Shown here in pieces: positions 53,376-62,377 of a DNA stretch of 64,000 bases. Within the stretch, counting starts at the first letter, position 1. Every line of letters starts with the position of its first letter. The notes under the pieces are model-generated. The model saw nothing but the letters and a program-made list of their open reading frames with translations. It searched no databases and was not told where the DNA came from. The DNA comes from Candidatus Scybalocola faecavium (GTDB taxonomy: Bacteria > Bacillota > Clostridia > Lachnospirales > Lachnospiraceae). The stretch covers positions 158,318 to 222,317 of the forward strand of contig DVFP01000015.1 in NCBI GenBank assembly GCA_018713145.1, written 5' to 3'. The position numbers were made by a program, and so were the translations under genes.

Positions 53376-54976
53376 TACGAAAAATACATAGCATCCATAT
53401 AATATTCATTAAAGTCCGGATCATTGCCCAAACTGATTTCTTCGGTTTCCAGGGCAAGATGTTTTGCCCTTTGAAGATTGGCTTCATCCAGAAGGCAGAG
53501 ACGGGCCCCTTCCAGGGAGGAATTTCCGGCGATCCGGATTTTTCCCCGGAATCCTTCCGGCAAAAGTCCTATGGAAATCGCTTTTTCCACATCCAGCCGA
53601 AAACCAAAACCACCGGCCAGATAAACGGTTTGAAGGTCCTCACATCGGACGCCGTACCGCTTTAACAAAACCTGTATTCCGGCACGGACTGCCGCCTTAG
53701 CCAGCTGTATCTCTCTTACATCTTTCTGAGTAAATACAATCGGCACGCCATCTTCTCTTTTTGCGATCTCCACCCCGGTGTCAAAATATTCCTCATCCAG
53801 CAGTCCGGTCTCATCTACGATTTCATGGGCCACCAGTTCTGCTGTAATGTCTAAAACTCCGGTTCCGCAGATGCCTACAGGCGGCTGGCCGCCAATAGTT
53901 TCCCAGGCCATGGATGTGCCGTCATAAGATACGGCGCATATTGCACCGGAAACGCTGCCTGTCCCCCAGGAAATATTTCCCCCTTCAAAGGCCGGCCCGG
54001 CAGCAGTGGATGTGGCAATCCTCCCGGACTTTCCTCCAATGACCATTTCCCCGTTCGTTCCCAGATCGATCAACATGCTTGGGCCTTCCTCCCGGTCAAA
54101 ATCCGATGCTAAAAGTCCGGCTACAATATCAGCTCCTACAAAAGCAGAGATCCCGGGAAGGATAATCAGCTCAGTTTCCGGAGAAATGTTTCTTTCCGCC
54201 AGTACCGGTTCCAGCACTTTTTTTAAATTTGTCCGTATTATCCCAATATTGACAGGGGTAAACGGCGCTGTGCCAAGGGTATCGCAGCTATAGCCCATCA
54301 GAAGATGGCACATCGTCGTATTTGCGGCAACGACTATTTTTTCCACCCGTTCTCCCGGTATATCCGCCTGTTTCAGTAAAGCGTCCATGCCGTCTAAAAG
54401 ATCATTGCCAATAGACCGCTTAAGAGCATCCTTTGCTCCGTCTACAGATGCCTGTATCCTTGAAATCACATCCGCCCCATAGGCCCGCTGATGGTTGATG
54501 CGGCTGTCATGGCAAAGAACCTTTCCCTGATCCAGGGACACAAGCTCCATGGCAATCGTGGTAGTCCCTATATCTACAGCGATCCCCACCCGTTCATCCT
54601 CTGATAAAGACAGTGCTTTTTCATTCCGGCCATCGTCCGGTTCCGCTTTTCCTTCACTTCCCCGGGTCAGGATTTCAAAATCGTTTTCATCTTCCGTACA
54701 CAACTGTATCGTACAGTCCTGATCCGGTCTGGCAAAACAAGACAGACGCATCCCTGCTTTCAGCTCTTTTTCCGAGAAAGCCTCCTGATCTGCCTTGGTG
54801 ACCTTAAGCTGCCCTTCCACTACACGGATCCGGCATTTTTTACAGGTCCCCCGCCCGCCGCAATAGGCAGGCACATAAATATTTCCTCCCTTTAATCCTT
54901 CCAGAAGACTCTCATTCTCCCGGCAAACGATCGTCCGTATTCCGGACTTGCTGATGACTTTTACGTTTACTTCCAT
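53372..54976 (-). CDS. ASKHA-type corrinoid reactivation protein (RACo/RamA-like, DUF4445)
   Basis: 534 residues from the ATG at 54976 (MEVNVKVISK) after GGTGGAG. An N-terminal [2Fe-2S] ferredoxin-like domain has C39, C45, C48 and C80 (CGGRGTCKKC then LSC). The large C-terminal part is an actin-like ATPase (VGIAVDIGTTTIAMELV, LIDLGTNGEMVIG, VYLAGGFG). Such proteins use ATP to reduce inactive Co(II) corrinoid proteins back to Co(I). The corrinoid protein gene upstream is the obvious client. Confidence 0.92.
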   Translation of the reverse strand: MEVNVKVISKSGIRTIVCRENESLLEGLKGGNIYVPAYCGGRGTCKKCRIRVVEGQLKVTKADQEAFSEKELKAGMRLSCFARPDQDCTIQLCTEDENDFEILTRGSEGKAEPDDGRNEKALSLSEDERVGIAVDIGTTTIAMELVSLDQGKVLCHDSRINHQRAYGADVISRIQASVDGAKDALKRSIGNDLLDGMDALLKQADIPGERVEKIVVAANTTMCHLLMGYSCDTLGTAPFTPVNIGIIRTNLKKVLEPVLAERNISPETELIILPGISAFVGADIVAGLLASDFDREEGPSMLIDLGTNGEMVIGGKSGRIATSTAAGPAFEGGNISWGTGSVSGAICAVSYDGTSMAWETIGGQPPVGICGTGVLDITAELVAHEIVDETGLLDEEYFDTGVEIAKREDGVPIVFTQKDVREIQLAKAAVRAGIQVLLKRYGVRCEDLQTVYLAGGFGFRLDVEKAISIGLLPEGFRGKIRIAGNSSLEGARLCLLDEANLQRAKHLALETEEISLGNDPDFNEYYMDAMYFSY

Positions 54977-54996
54977 TGATCTCCACCTTTCAAGCT

Positions 54997-55638
54997 TTAC
55001 CGGCGCAAAGGACAGTTCTTTGCCGTACACCGGGCGCAATCATGCTGGGCATGGAATAAAGAACTATCGCCGCCCTGGACAAAAACCAGGCAGCTGGTTT
55101 TTACCGGATCAAACATATATCCGCTGGTAAGCTTCATATCCATACACAAGTCAAGACCGCACTTTTCAAAAATATATTTGTGAAATTCCATGGGAAAGTC
55201 TCCCGGAGCCTCCATACGCTTTAGTATCCCTGCCCCGTCCACCGCGCATACCTTCCGGATTTCAGGCATAACAGCCGCCTCCATGGCAAACAGATACACA
55301 TCAGCCATGGCATCCACCAGCATACCCTCCAGGTAATCCCCCTGTAAAAAGCAGCGCCGGCTTTCCTCCTCCGGCCCTCTTCCCAGAGTCAGGACAGCAT
55401 ATAAAATCCCTGTACAATCCTTTGGCAGGGACAGACACTCATTCAGCCGGGTGTCCGGAATTTCCCGGGCAAGCATCACCCGAGGCTGTACATGTTCCAA
55501 AAGCCATGGCACACGTTCCTCATAACATTGGGACAGTTCCTCATACACCGGGTTGTCCCTGGAACAGTCTAAAAGACTAAACACATTGTCTTTATTTAAC
55601 GGTATTTTTCTGTCAATGTCAATGACTTCCTGTTTCAT
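54997..55638 (-). CDS. Vitamin B12-dependent methionine synthase activation-domain protein
   Basis: 213 residues related to the stand-alone MetH activation domain: EISDTRLNECLSL-like opening, VLTLGRGPEE, MLVDAMADVYLFAME and LTSGYMFDPVKTSC. The C-terminus adds a cysteine cluster, CARCTAKNCPLR, which might hold metal. In MetH this domain supplies SAM for reductive methylation; here it probably helps maintain the corrinoid protein. It lies 20 bp upstream of the reactivation ATPase gene. Confidence 0.85.
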   Translation of the reverse strand: MKQEVIDIDRKIPLNKDNVFSLLDCSRDNPVYEELSQCYEERVPWLLEHVQPRVMLAREIPDTRLNECLSLPKDCTGILYAVLTLGRGPEEESRRCFLQGDYLEGMLVDAMADVYLFAMEAAVMPEIRKVCAVDGAGILKRMEAPGDFPMEFHKYIFEKCGLDLCMDMKLTSGYMFDPVKTSCLVFVQGGDSSLFHAQHDCARCTAKNCPLRR

Positions 55639-55767
55639 ATATGTTTATCCTTTCAAAAACCATGTCACTTTTTATCCCACTGGTCTGCAGCCGATGATAA
55701 GGCACATCTTTCCATCCGCCTAAACCCATCCTTTTACCAAGACTGTTTTGTCAAAGCCAGACCGTTG

Positions 55768-55799
55768 AAAAAAGCCCCCTGCCATAAAAACAGGGGGCA
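55768..55799 (-). terminator. Terminator after the corrinoid protein gene
   Basis: RNA-sense GCCCCCTG, TTTTTATGG, CAGGGGGC, then TTTTTTC. Some read-through into the activation genes would be needed, or they have another promoter. Confidence 0.85.
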
Positions 55800-55853
55800 T
55801 ACATATCTTCATAACAGCATCTTAACAGCCGGCTTGTTACGCGCCGGCAGGAA

Positions 55854-56498
55854 TCATTTTGCAAGCACGGCGTCCCTTGCCACTTCAGCTGCCGTAGCTG
55901 CATCCGGTGTATAATAATCGGCGCCGATCTGCTGGGCAAATGCCTCGTTAACCGGAGCGCCTCCCACCATAACAATATATTTGTCTCTCAGGCCTTTTTC
56001 TTTCAGCAGGTCAATAACAGCCTTCATATTCGGCATCGTAGTTGTCAGAAGAGCTGACATACAGATCACATCTGCACCGTTGCTTTCTGCTTCAGAAATA
56101 AATTTCTCCGGATCCGCATCTACGCCAATATCAATGACTTCAAAGCCTGCGCCTTTAAGCATCATAGCTACAAGATTTTTTCCTATATCGTGAAGATCGC
56201 CTTTGACGGTACCGATAACAACCTTGCCTACCGGTTCATTGCCAACTTCAATAAGCTTTGGCTCCAGGATAGACAGACCGGCATTCATGGCACGGGCAGC
56301 CACAAGAACTTCTGGAACAAAAACTTCATTTTTCTTAAACTTTTCCCCAATGATCATCATGCCGGATAAAAGACCGTCATTTAAAATAGCCTTGGGATCA
56401 ATGCCCTCCTCCAGTGCCTGAGTCACCAGCGCTTTTACGTTTTTTGCTCTCCCCTTTTGTAAAAATGAGGACATTTCTTCTAAGATTTCCATTCCCAT
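55854..56498 (-). CDS. Corrinoid (cobalamin-binding) protein of a methyltransferase system
   Basis: 214 residues. An N-terminal helical cap (about 1-85) precedes a B12-binding Rossmann domain. The cobalt-ligand histidine is H103 in DLHDIGKN, followed by SALLTTTMPNMK and VGGAPVNEAFA. These features match MtaC/MtbC/MttC-type proteins that carry methyl groups from methanol, methylamines or related compounds to an acceptor. The matching substrate methyltransferase is not in the window. The ATG is 9 bases after GGAGG. Confidence 0.94.
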   Translation of the reverse strand: MGMEILEEMSSFLQKGRAKNVKALVTQALEEGIDPKAILNDGLLSGMMIIGEKFKKNEVFVPEVLVAARAMNAGLSILEPKLIEVGNEPVGKVVIGTVKGDLHDIGKNLVAMMLKGAGFEVIDIGVDADPEKFISEAESNGADVICMSALLTTTMPNMKAVIDLLKEKGLRDKYIVMVGGAPVNEAFAQQIGADYYTPDAATAAEVARDAVLAK

Positions 56499-56589
56499 GG
56501 TTTGTTACCTCCTTCTTGGCCCGACCTTAGGCCATACGGGTATCCCCGGCGGGATCACCTTTTTATATTTTATACATACCAGTGTATTT

Positions 56590-56598
56590 ATTATAGCA
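56590..56598 (-). promoter_or_regulatory. Extended -10 promoter of the corrinoid protein gene
   Basis: TGCTATAAT on the minus strand without a recognisable -35, as expected of an activator-dependent promoter. The divergent AraC gene could supply the activator. Confidence 0.5.
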
Positions 56599-56699
56599 TA
56601 ATCAGAGAAAACTCCTGGGATTTTTTACAGAAAATCAGTAATTTTTTTGCATTTTTCATGAAATTGCCCCAAAAGCTTCCAAGTTGTGTTTTCCAAAGC

Positions 56700-56728
56700 T
56701 TTACAATTTGAATATAGAATGATATACT
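56700..56728 (+). promoter_or_regulatory. Promoter of the PocR/AraC regulator gene
   Basis: TTTACA (56700-56705), 17 bp, TATACT (56723-56728), each one base from consensus. Confidence 0.65.
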
Positions 56729-56762
56729 GGTTTTTAGTAATTATTTTATATAATCTAAAGTT

Positions 56763-56782
56763 TTTACCATTTTGTTGGTAAA
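56763..56782. promoter_or_regulatory. Candidate operator palindrome in the regulator leader
   Basis: TTTACCA, six bases, TGGTAAA: a perfect 7-bp inverted repeat between the promoter and the regulator gene; a further TACCA half lies at 56790-56794. Confidence 0.45.
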
Positions 56783-56853
56783 TATTTGTACCAGATTAAT
56801 TTTACAGGGATACCTATACGGCCGAAGATCCGGCCAAAAAGGAGGTAATTTGT

Positions 56854-58107
56854 GTGATCCCTTATTTATATACTGTGGTGGAACAAAAAAAGCTCCAGGA
56901 AATGTGCACCGCTTTCCACTGCTGCACCCACCTTCCGATACGCATCCTGGACGAGCAGGGACACCTTCTGGAGCCGGAATGTCCGGACTGTAATTACTGT
57001 AAACGCTTTAAAAAATATGCCCATCCGGAAGACGCCTGTGATACAGTCCATCTGGAGGCGTGCCGATATGCCACATCCCTGGGAGAAACCTATATTTTCT
57101 CCTGTCCGGCAAACCTGAATCATATTGTGTTTCCCCTGATGAACCGGGACACCCTTTTTGGCTCCATCCTGGTAGGTCCCTTCCTTTTAGATACCCCGGA
57201 CGCTATTATGCTGTCTGATCTTTCCCGACGGTATCCTGAAATTCCTACCGGACCTCTCCTGGAACTTTACGAAGAGGCTCAGGATATTCCTGTCATCACG
57301 CCCCACACAGCCGGTCAGGTCAGCAAACTCCTTTATTATCTGTTTTCCAATCTGATGAGCGAAAGCCGACAGCTCCTCATTGAAAAACAGGAACGGCTTT
57401 CCCAGCAGTCTAAAATTAATGAAAGTATCCAAATGTACAAAACCCAGCTTTTAGACACTACATCCTCTTACCCTATGGAAAAAGAGCGGGATCTGATCAC
57501 CAAGGTACGCAACGGAAATATTGCCGAAGCCAAAGGGATCTTAAATGACTTGCTGGGCTATGTTCTTTTTGTAGACGGGGGAAAGCTGGAAACCATTAAA
57601 TCCAGGGCTGTGGAACTATGTACTTTACTCTCCCGGGCATCCATTGAGGGGGGCGGCGCTTCTGATCCGGCCCTTCGGCAAAACGCCCAGTTTATTAAAA
57701 AAATCTCCCAATGTACATCCTATGAAGCTTTATGTTACATCCTCCAGGAGATCGTAGAGATCTTTGCGGATAATATTTTAAGCCATGGGAATATTAAAAA
57801 CCGGGAGATCATGAAAAAGGCAGTAAGCTTTATCAGCCAGCACTACAGCGAGCCTATCACACTGTCCTATGTGGCCAATGAAGTCCACCTGAATCCTGCC
57901 TATTTTTCCACACTGTTTAAAAAAGAAATCGGCCTTTCTTTTAAAGAATACTTAAATCATGTGCGCATTGAAGAAAGCAAGCGGCTTTTGTCCAACAGCA
58001 ACTTTTCCATTATTGATATTGCCATCGCAGTAGGTTTTGAGGATCAAAGCTACTTTTCCAAAGTTTTTAAAAAATATACCGGCATGACGCCAAAGCAGTT
58101 CCGTTAA
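56854..58107 (+). CDS. AraC family regulator with PocR sensory domain
   Basis: 417 residues from the GTG at 56854, 8 bases after GGAGG. The N-terminus (about 5-165) is a PocR-type ligand domain with cysteines in CPDCNYCKRF and CRYA...CPANLNHIVFPL. A helical linker (about 165-315) leads to the double HTH (about 318-417, ITLSYVANEVHLNPAYFSTL and FEDQSYFSKVFKKYTGMTPK). PocR domains sense small carbon compounds such as 1,2-propanediol in Salmonella. Divergent placement suggests it activates the corrinoid genes in response to a methylated or related substrate. Confidence 0.93.
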   Translation: MIPYLYTVVEQKKLQEMCTAFHCCTHLPIRILDEQGHLLEPECPDCNYCKRFKKYAHPEDACDTVHLEACRYATSLGETYIFSCPANLNHIVFPLMNRDTLFGSILVGPFLLDTPDAIMLSDLSRRYPEIPTGPLLELYEEAQDIPVITPHTAGQVSKLLYYLFSNLMSESRQLLIEKQERLSQQSKINESIQMYKTQLLDTTSSYPMEKERDLITKVRNGNIAEAKGILNDLLGYVLFVDGGKLETIKSRAVELCTLLSRASIEGGGASDPALRQNAQFIKKISQCTSYEALCYILQEIVEIFADNILSHGNIKNREIMKKAVSFISQHYSEPITLSYVANEVHLNPAYFSTLFKKEIGLSFKEYLNHVRIEESKRLLSNSNFSIIDIAIAVGFEDQSYFSKVFKKYTGMTPKQFR

Positions 58108-58130
58108 GCCGCTGCCGGCGTCCTGCTGAT

Positions 58131-58177
58131 AAAAAATCCCCTGCTTCGGGCCAAACAGCCGGGCAGGGGATTTTTTA
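58131..58177. terminator. Bidirectional terminator between the regulator and metY
   Basis: AAAAAATCCCCTGC and GCAGGGGATTTTTT arms with an inner hairpin. Confidence 0.92.
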
Positions 58178-58194
58178 TGCCGGGAAGTTAAATC

Positions 58195-59466
58195 TTACAG
58201 CCGGTCAAGGCTCTGCTTTAAGTCTTCCAAAATATCTTCTACATTTTCCAGGCCTACGGACAAGCGGACCATCCCAGGGGTAACCCCGGCGGCGATCAGC
58301 TGCTCGTCTGTAAGCTGGCGGTGAGTAGCGCTGGCAGGATGAAGGACGCATGTGCGGATGTCTGCTACATGGACTTCATTGCTTGCCATTTTAAGACCAT
58401 CCATAAACTGAACGGCTTTGTCTCTTCCTCCTTTGATCACAATGGAAATAACTCCGGAGCAGCCTTTAGGCAGGTACTTTTTAGCCCGCTCATGGTCCGG
58501 ATCATTTTCCAGTCCCGGATATTTTACAGACTCGATCTTATCACTGCTCTCTAAAAACCGTGCCACTGTCATGGCATTCTGGCAATACCGCTCCATACGC
58601 ACCGGAAGGGTCTCAAGGCCAAGGTTTAACAGGAAGGAAGAATGTGCTGCAGGATAAGCGCCGAAATCTCTCATAAGCTGCATACGGGCTTTAATAATAT
58701 AGGCAGATCTTCCAAAATCTTTTGTATAGATCACCCCATGATAAGTTTCGTCCGGCTCGGTAAACTCGGGAAACTTTCCGCTGGTCCAGTCAAAATTCCC
58801 GCTGTCTACAATCACACCGCCCACCTGAAGGGCATGACCGTCCATATACTTTGTGGTGGAATGAGTGACAATATCCGCGCCAAATTCAATAGGCTTGCAA
58901 AGCATTGGGGTGGCAAAAGTATTATCTACGATCAGCGGCACCTTATTTTTATGAGCAATCCCAGCCCACTTTTCAATATCAAAAACAACAAGGGCAGGAT
59001 TTGCCAACGTTTCGCCGAACACAGCTTTTGTATTAGACTTAAACGCTTTCTGGATCGTTTCCTCATCAGCATCGCTGTCCACAAAAATACACTCAATGCC
59101 CAGACGCTTTAAAGTAGCGGCAAACAGGTTTACTGTGCCTCCGTAAATATCCGGAACGCTGATAATGCTGTCTCCCGCCTTGCACAGATTTAAAACAGCA
59201 AAAAGGTTGGCTGCCTGTCCGGAGGATGTACACATAGCGCCTACGCCGCCTTCAAGATCTGCGATCTTCTTCTCAACAACCTCTGTGGTGGGATTTGAAA
59301 AACGGGAATACATATGCTCTGTAGGCATATTAAAAAGATCACCGATATGCTCTGTAGAATCAAAAACATAGGTTGTACTCTGAACAATTGGCATCACGCC
59401 GGGAGCGCCGTTGGCCGGCGTATATCCTGAACGGAGGCATTTTGTTTCATCTCTCATGTCAATCAT
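58195..59466 (-). CDS. metY: O-acetylhomoserine sulfhydrylase (aminocarboxypropyltransferase)
   Basis: 423 residues. A Cys/Met-metabolism PLP enzyme whose PLP lysine is in THSTTKYMDGHALQVGG; the opening CLRSGYTPANGAPGVMPIVQSTTY fits the O-acetylhomoserine group. It makes homocysteine directly from O-acetylhomoserine and sulfide. The first ATG (59466) is only three bases from GGAG and another at 59457 is twelve away, so the start is ambiguous by three codons. No S-box was seen in the leader. Confidence 0.93.
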   Translation of the reverse strand: MIDMRDETKCLRSGYTPANGAPGVMPIVQSTTYVFDSTEHIGDLFNMPTEHMYSRFSNPTTEVVEKKIADLEGGVGAMCTSSGQAANLFAVLNLCKAGDSIISVPDIYGGTVNLFAATLKRLGIECIFVDSDADEETIQKAFKSNTKAVFGETLANPALVVFDIEKWAGIAHKNKVPLIVDNTFATPMLCKPIEFGADIVTHSTTKYMDGHALQVGGVIVDSGNFDWTSGKFPEFTEPDETYHGVIYTKDFGRSAYIIKARMQLMRDFGAYPAAHSSFLLNLGLETLPVRMERYCQNAMTVARFLESSDKIESVKYPGLENDPDHERAKKYLPKGCSGVISIVIKGGRDKAVQFMDGLKMASNEVHVADIRTCVLHPASATHRQLTDEQLIAAGVTPGMVRLSVGLENVEDILEDLKQSLDRL

Positions 59467-59536
59467 TATCTCCTTTCAACTTCTGGGTCACTTTCTCCAA
59501 AGTCTGCACCGCTTATATACATCCCCGGAGAAGGGT

Positions 59537-59567
59537 CCGCTGCTGTTCCACAAGTAAAAAGCAGCGG
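59537..59567 (-). other. 5'-terminal hairpin of the metY transcript
   Basis: CCGCTGCT and AGCAGCGG arms immediately downstream of the predicted start site of transcription; no U-run follows in the metY direction, so an mRNA-stabilising role is more likely than attenuation. Confidence 0.45.
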
Positions 59568-59575
59568 TTTTTATT

Positions 59576-59604
59576 ATCATAGCACACTTTCTCTCAATAT
59601 CCAA
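59576..59604 (-). promoter_or_regulatory. Promoter of metY
   Basis: TTGGAT (59599-59604), 17 bp, TATGAT (59576-59581) with an extended TGC before the -10. A divergent TATAAT at 59628-59633 probably serves the DUF6062 gene. Confidence 0.65.
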
Positions 59605-59644
59605 TGGCCATTTCTGTAAAAACACGCTATAATAAGGATAAAAA

Positions 59645-59668
59645 GTTGCTGTCCCCAGGAACAGTAAC
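59645..59668. repeat. Interspersed palindrome, short type 1 copy
   Basis: GTTGCTGTCCCCAGGAACAGTAAC, 24 nt in all, arms of about nine bases. It lies in the 5' leader of the DUF6062 gene, 20 bp before the start. Confidence 0.6.
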
Positions 59669-59688
59669 GATCAAAAAGGAGCGTACTT

Positions 59689-60453
59689 ATGAAAGAAACC
59701 ATTTACACCATCCCTCTGATGGATGCTTTTAATGCCAATGATGAGTGTCCCTTTTGCTTTATTGAAAGAAAGCTGGAGCAGGAAGCCATTTCCTTTATTA
59801 TGGGACCTGCCTATATGGAAGATGATATTCGCGAGGAAACAGACCGTCTTGGTTTTTGCCGCCACCATCACAAAATGATCTATGATTACGGAAACAAACT
59901 GGGGGCAGCCCTTATGCTCCACACCTATTATCAAAAACTGAACAAGGACATGCATCAGCGTTTTGTATCCTTTACGCCAAAAAAGGCCGGAGCCCTCACC
60001 CGGTTTAAAAAAGCAGGTGATAGCTCCGGCCAGCGGGAAAGCAGCCTTGGCCAATGGGTCAGCCAAAGGGAGGAGAGCTGCTATGTATGTAATCATTTTA
60101 AAGAAAAATATCCCAGATACCTGGACACCTTTTTCCAGCTTCTTACCCACGACGGGGAATTTTTCCACACTTTTGAAACCGGCAAAGGCTTCTGTCTCCA
60201 TCATTTTGGAGATATTATCGAAACCGGTGAAAAAATCCTGACCAATAAAGAAAAGGAAAAGATTTATCCGGTTCTTTTTGACCGTATGGAAGTGAACATG
60301 AAACGACTGGAAGAGGACATTTCATGGTTCGTGGATAAATATGACTACCGGAATAAAGACGCAGACTGGAAAAATTCCAGGGACGCCATTCAAAGAGGCA
60401 TCCAGAAGCTTACCGGCGGTTATCCCGATGATCCGGTATTTACTCAGCGGTAA
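59689..60453 (+). CDS. DUF6062 family protein with duplicated Cys/His sites
   Basis: 254 residues, soluble. Two similar putative metal sites are visible: C20-x2-C23 with C57-x-H59-H60, and C131-x2-C134 with C169-x-H171-H172, each with about 34 residues between halves. This suggests a duplicated zinc-ribbon-like module. The family is uncharacterised. AAAGGAG precedes the ATG. Its last 14 bases overlap the convergent nfo gene. Confidence 0.78.
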   Translation: MKETIYTIPLMDAFNANDECPFCFIERKLEQEAISFIMGPAYMEDDIREETDRLGFCRHHHKMIYDYGNKLGAALMLHTYYQKLNKDMHQRFVSFTPKKAGALTRFKKAGDSSGQRESSLGQWVSQREESCYVCNHFKEKYPRYLDTFFQLLTHDGEFFHTFETGKGFCLHHFGDIIETGEKILTNKEKEKIYPVLFDRMEVNMKRLEEDISWFVDKYDYRNKDADWKNSRDAIQRGIQKLTGGYPDDPVFTQR

Positions 60454-61342
60454 ACATATCCTCCCGGATATAATCATGGAATTTCCGGTCCCTTAACATC
60501 TGAATCTCATATTTATAGGGCGGAGCACTCTTTTTAGGATTCTTTGGATCCGGTATATAAGGGGTTTCCAGGATTTTTGGAACATCCTGGAAATCCTTGT
60601 GATGAACGATATAATCCAGGGCTTCAAAACCGATGGTGCCGTATCCCACATTGCTGTGACGGTCTTTGGCCGCGCCTTTTGGATTTTTACTGTCATTAAT
60701 GTGAAAAACAGCAATCTGATCTTTTCCCAGGATCCGGCCAAATTCATCGATTACGCCATCAAAATCATGGACAATATCGTAGCCTGCATCGTTGGTATGA
60801 CATGTATCAAAGCATACCCGCAGCCATTGGTTTTGTGTTACGCCGTCATAAATGGCTGCCAATTCCTCAAAGGACCTTCCGATCTCGCTGCCTTTTCCGG
60901 CCATAGTTTCCAGAGCAATATACACGCCCATATCTTTAGACATCACACTGTTTAACCCTTGGATGATCTTCTTTGTACCAGCTTCCACCCCTGCCCCTAC
61001 ATGGGAGCCGGGGTGGAGCACCAGGACACGGCTTCCCATGGCCTTTGTCCGCTCCAGCTCCTTTTCCAGAAACTCTACCGCAAGGGAATAGGTCTCTTCC
61101 TTAACACTGTTGCCAAGATTAATAATATACGGCGCATGGATGATGATTTCATTGATCCCATGGTGATGGAGATAATCCCATCCGGCTTTAATATTCAATT
61201 CTTCTATCGCCTTCCGCCGTGTATTTTGAGGGGCGCCGGTGTAGATCATAAAAGTATTTTCCCCCAAAGCCACCGCCTCTTTTGCTGAGCCTAAAAACAT
61301 TTCTTTTCCGCTCATTCCAATATGTGAACCGATTTTTAACAT
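60440..61342 (-). CDS. nfo: Deoxyribonuclease IV (endonuclease IV, AP endonuclease)
   Basis: 300 residues, a little longer than Escherichia coli Nfo. Zinc ligands lie in [55 protein letters not shown] and ILETPYI. It cuts at abasic sites in base-excision repair. The motif order and spacing are normal. It is 14 bp downstream of the cohesin-domain gene. Confidence 0.96.
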   Translation of the reverse strand: MLKIGSHIGMSGKEMFLGSAKEAVALGENTFMIYTGAPQNTRRKAIEELNIKAGWDYLHHHGINEIIIHAPYIINLGNSVKEETYSLAVEFLEKELERTKAMGSRVLVLHPGSHVGAGVEAGTKKIIQGLNSVMSKDMGVYIALETMAGKGSEIGRSFEELAAIYDGVTQNQWLRVCFDTCHTNDAGYDIVHDFDGVIDEFGRILGKDQIAVFHINDSKNPKGAAKDRHSNVGYGTIGFEALDYIVHHKDFQDVPKILETPYIPDPKNPKKSAPPYKYEIQMLRDRKFHDYIREDMFTAE

Positions 61343-61356
61343 AATATCCTCCAGGC

Positions 61357-62349
61357 TTACCAGGCAGCGCTATCCTCGGCAGCTGCCGTTTCGCCTCCAG
61401 ATTCTTCCATACCTGTCTCAGGTACAGCAGAACTTTCCTCCAAAGCGCCGGATTGGGAAGCTGCACTGCTTTCTTCCGGCAGGCTGCCATCGTTCCAGGA
61501 TCCGCTTTCAGACACGCTCTGGCTTTCATTTACTGTTTCACTTTCCAAACGCTCCTCCGTCTCACTAACGGCTCCGCTTTCATCCATAGTCTCGCTTTCA
61601 GGAACAGAACTTTCCGTTTCCGGTGTATATGGCCGGAAAATGGTAACCGTATAAGTTCCCACATCTCCGGAAGGCGCGGTTACTGTGATCACCACAGTAT
61701 TTTCACCAAAACTCAAGGTATCCGATTTTTCCATAGACACAACTGCGTTTTCATCCATAGGAATGGCGCTGATAGCTGCGCTTTCATCCGCATAGCCTAC
61801 CTGAGCCGTATATTCATAAACGTCAGGACTGAATTGTTCATTTAGCGTTCCCGGAGCGATCAAAAGATCACTGAGACGAGTCTCCCGGGACTCCTGCTGA
61901 TTTGTCACCACTTCCACGGAAATACTGTCTGAGGATACCGGGATCACGGCAAAAGTTTCTGCCTGGGAAATATAAGTATCTGACACACTTAAGGAAGAGG
62001 TCCCAGGTTCTAATGCTTTAAAAGTCAGTGTATAGGTCATGGTGCTGACCGGATCCAGAAATTCTTCCATAATATGGATCATTCCCGAGGCTCCCGCCAC
62101 GGCGCTGCTGTCACTGGATATATACTCCAGTACAGAGGCATCGTATTGGAACATTGTATCAATATTTTGCATGGCAGCATCACTGGAAATCGTCACCTGC
62201 ACGGCAAATTCCTGATCCTTTTTTACTGTATCCGCCTGTGATGTAATCTGTATATTGGCGCTGCTGGCCCGTGATGTAACGCCGCTGGCAATAACGCCGA
62301 TTACAACGGCACACATAACGCAGACGGCAATGATGATCTTCTTTTTCAT
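61357..62349 (-). CDS. Secreted or surface protein with cohesin-like and cadherin-like domains
   Basis: 330 residues. A signal peptide or anchor (about 1-29, [21 protein letters not shown]) is followed by a cohesin-like beta-sandwich (about 33-147, [20 protein letters not shown]), a cadherin-like beta-sandwich repeat (about 155-240, [20 protein letters not shown]) and a Ser/Glu-rich tail of 90 residues ([17 protein letters not shown]). No sortase or dockerin motif is visible. It shares the cadherin-like module with the next protein, so the two may act together at the wall. Confidence 0.85.
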   Translation of the reverse strand: MKKKIIIAVCVMCAVVIGVIASGVTSRASSANIQITSQADTVKKDQEFAVQVTISSDAAMQNIDTMFQYDASVLEYISSDSSAVAGASGMIHIMEEFLDPVSTMTYTLTFKALEPGTSSLSVSDTYISQAETFAVIPVSSDSISVEVVTNQQESRETRLSDLLIAPGTLNEQFSPDVYEYTAQVGYADESAAISAIPMDENAVVSMEKSDTLSFGENTVVITVTAPSGDVGTYTVTIFRPYTPETESSVPESETMDESGAVSETEERLESETVNESQSVSESGSWNDGSLPEESSAASQSGALEESSAVPETGMEESGGETAAAEDSAAW

Positions 62350-62377
62350 GATCCATCCCTCCTGTTTTATTTAAGCC

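Noticed and set aside
59467..59604. SAM riboswitch (S-box) in the metY leader
   Set aside because: The leader is only about 100 nt, with one hairpin and no S-box core sequence or terminator before metY.
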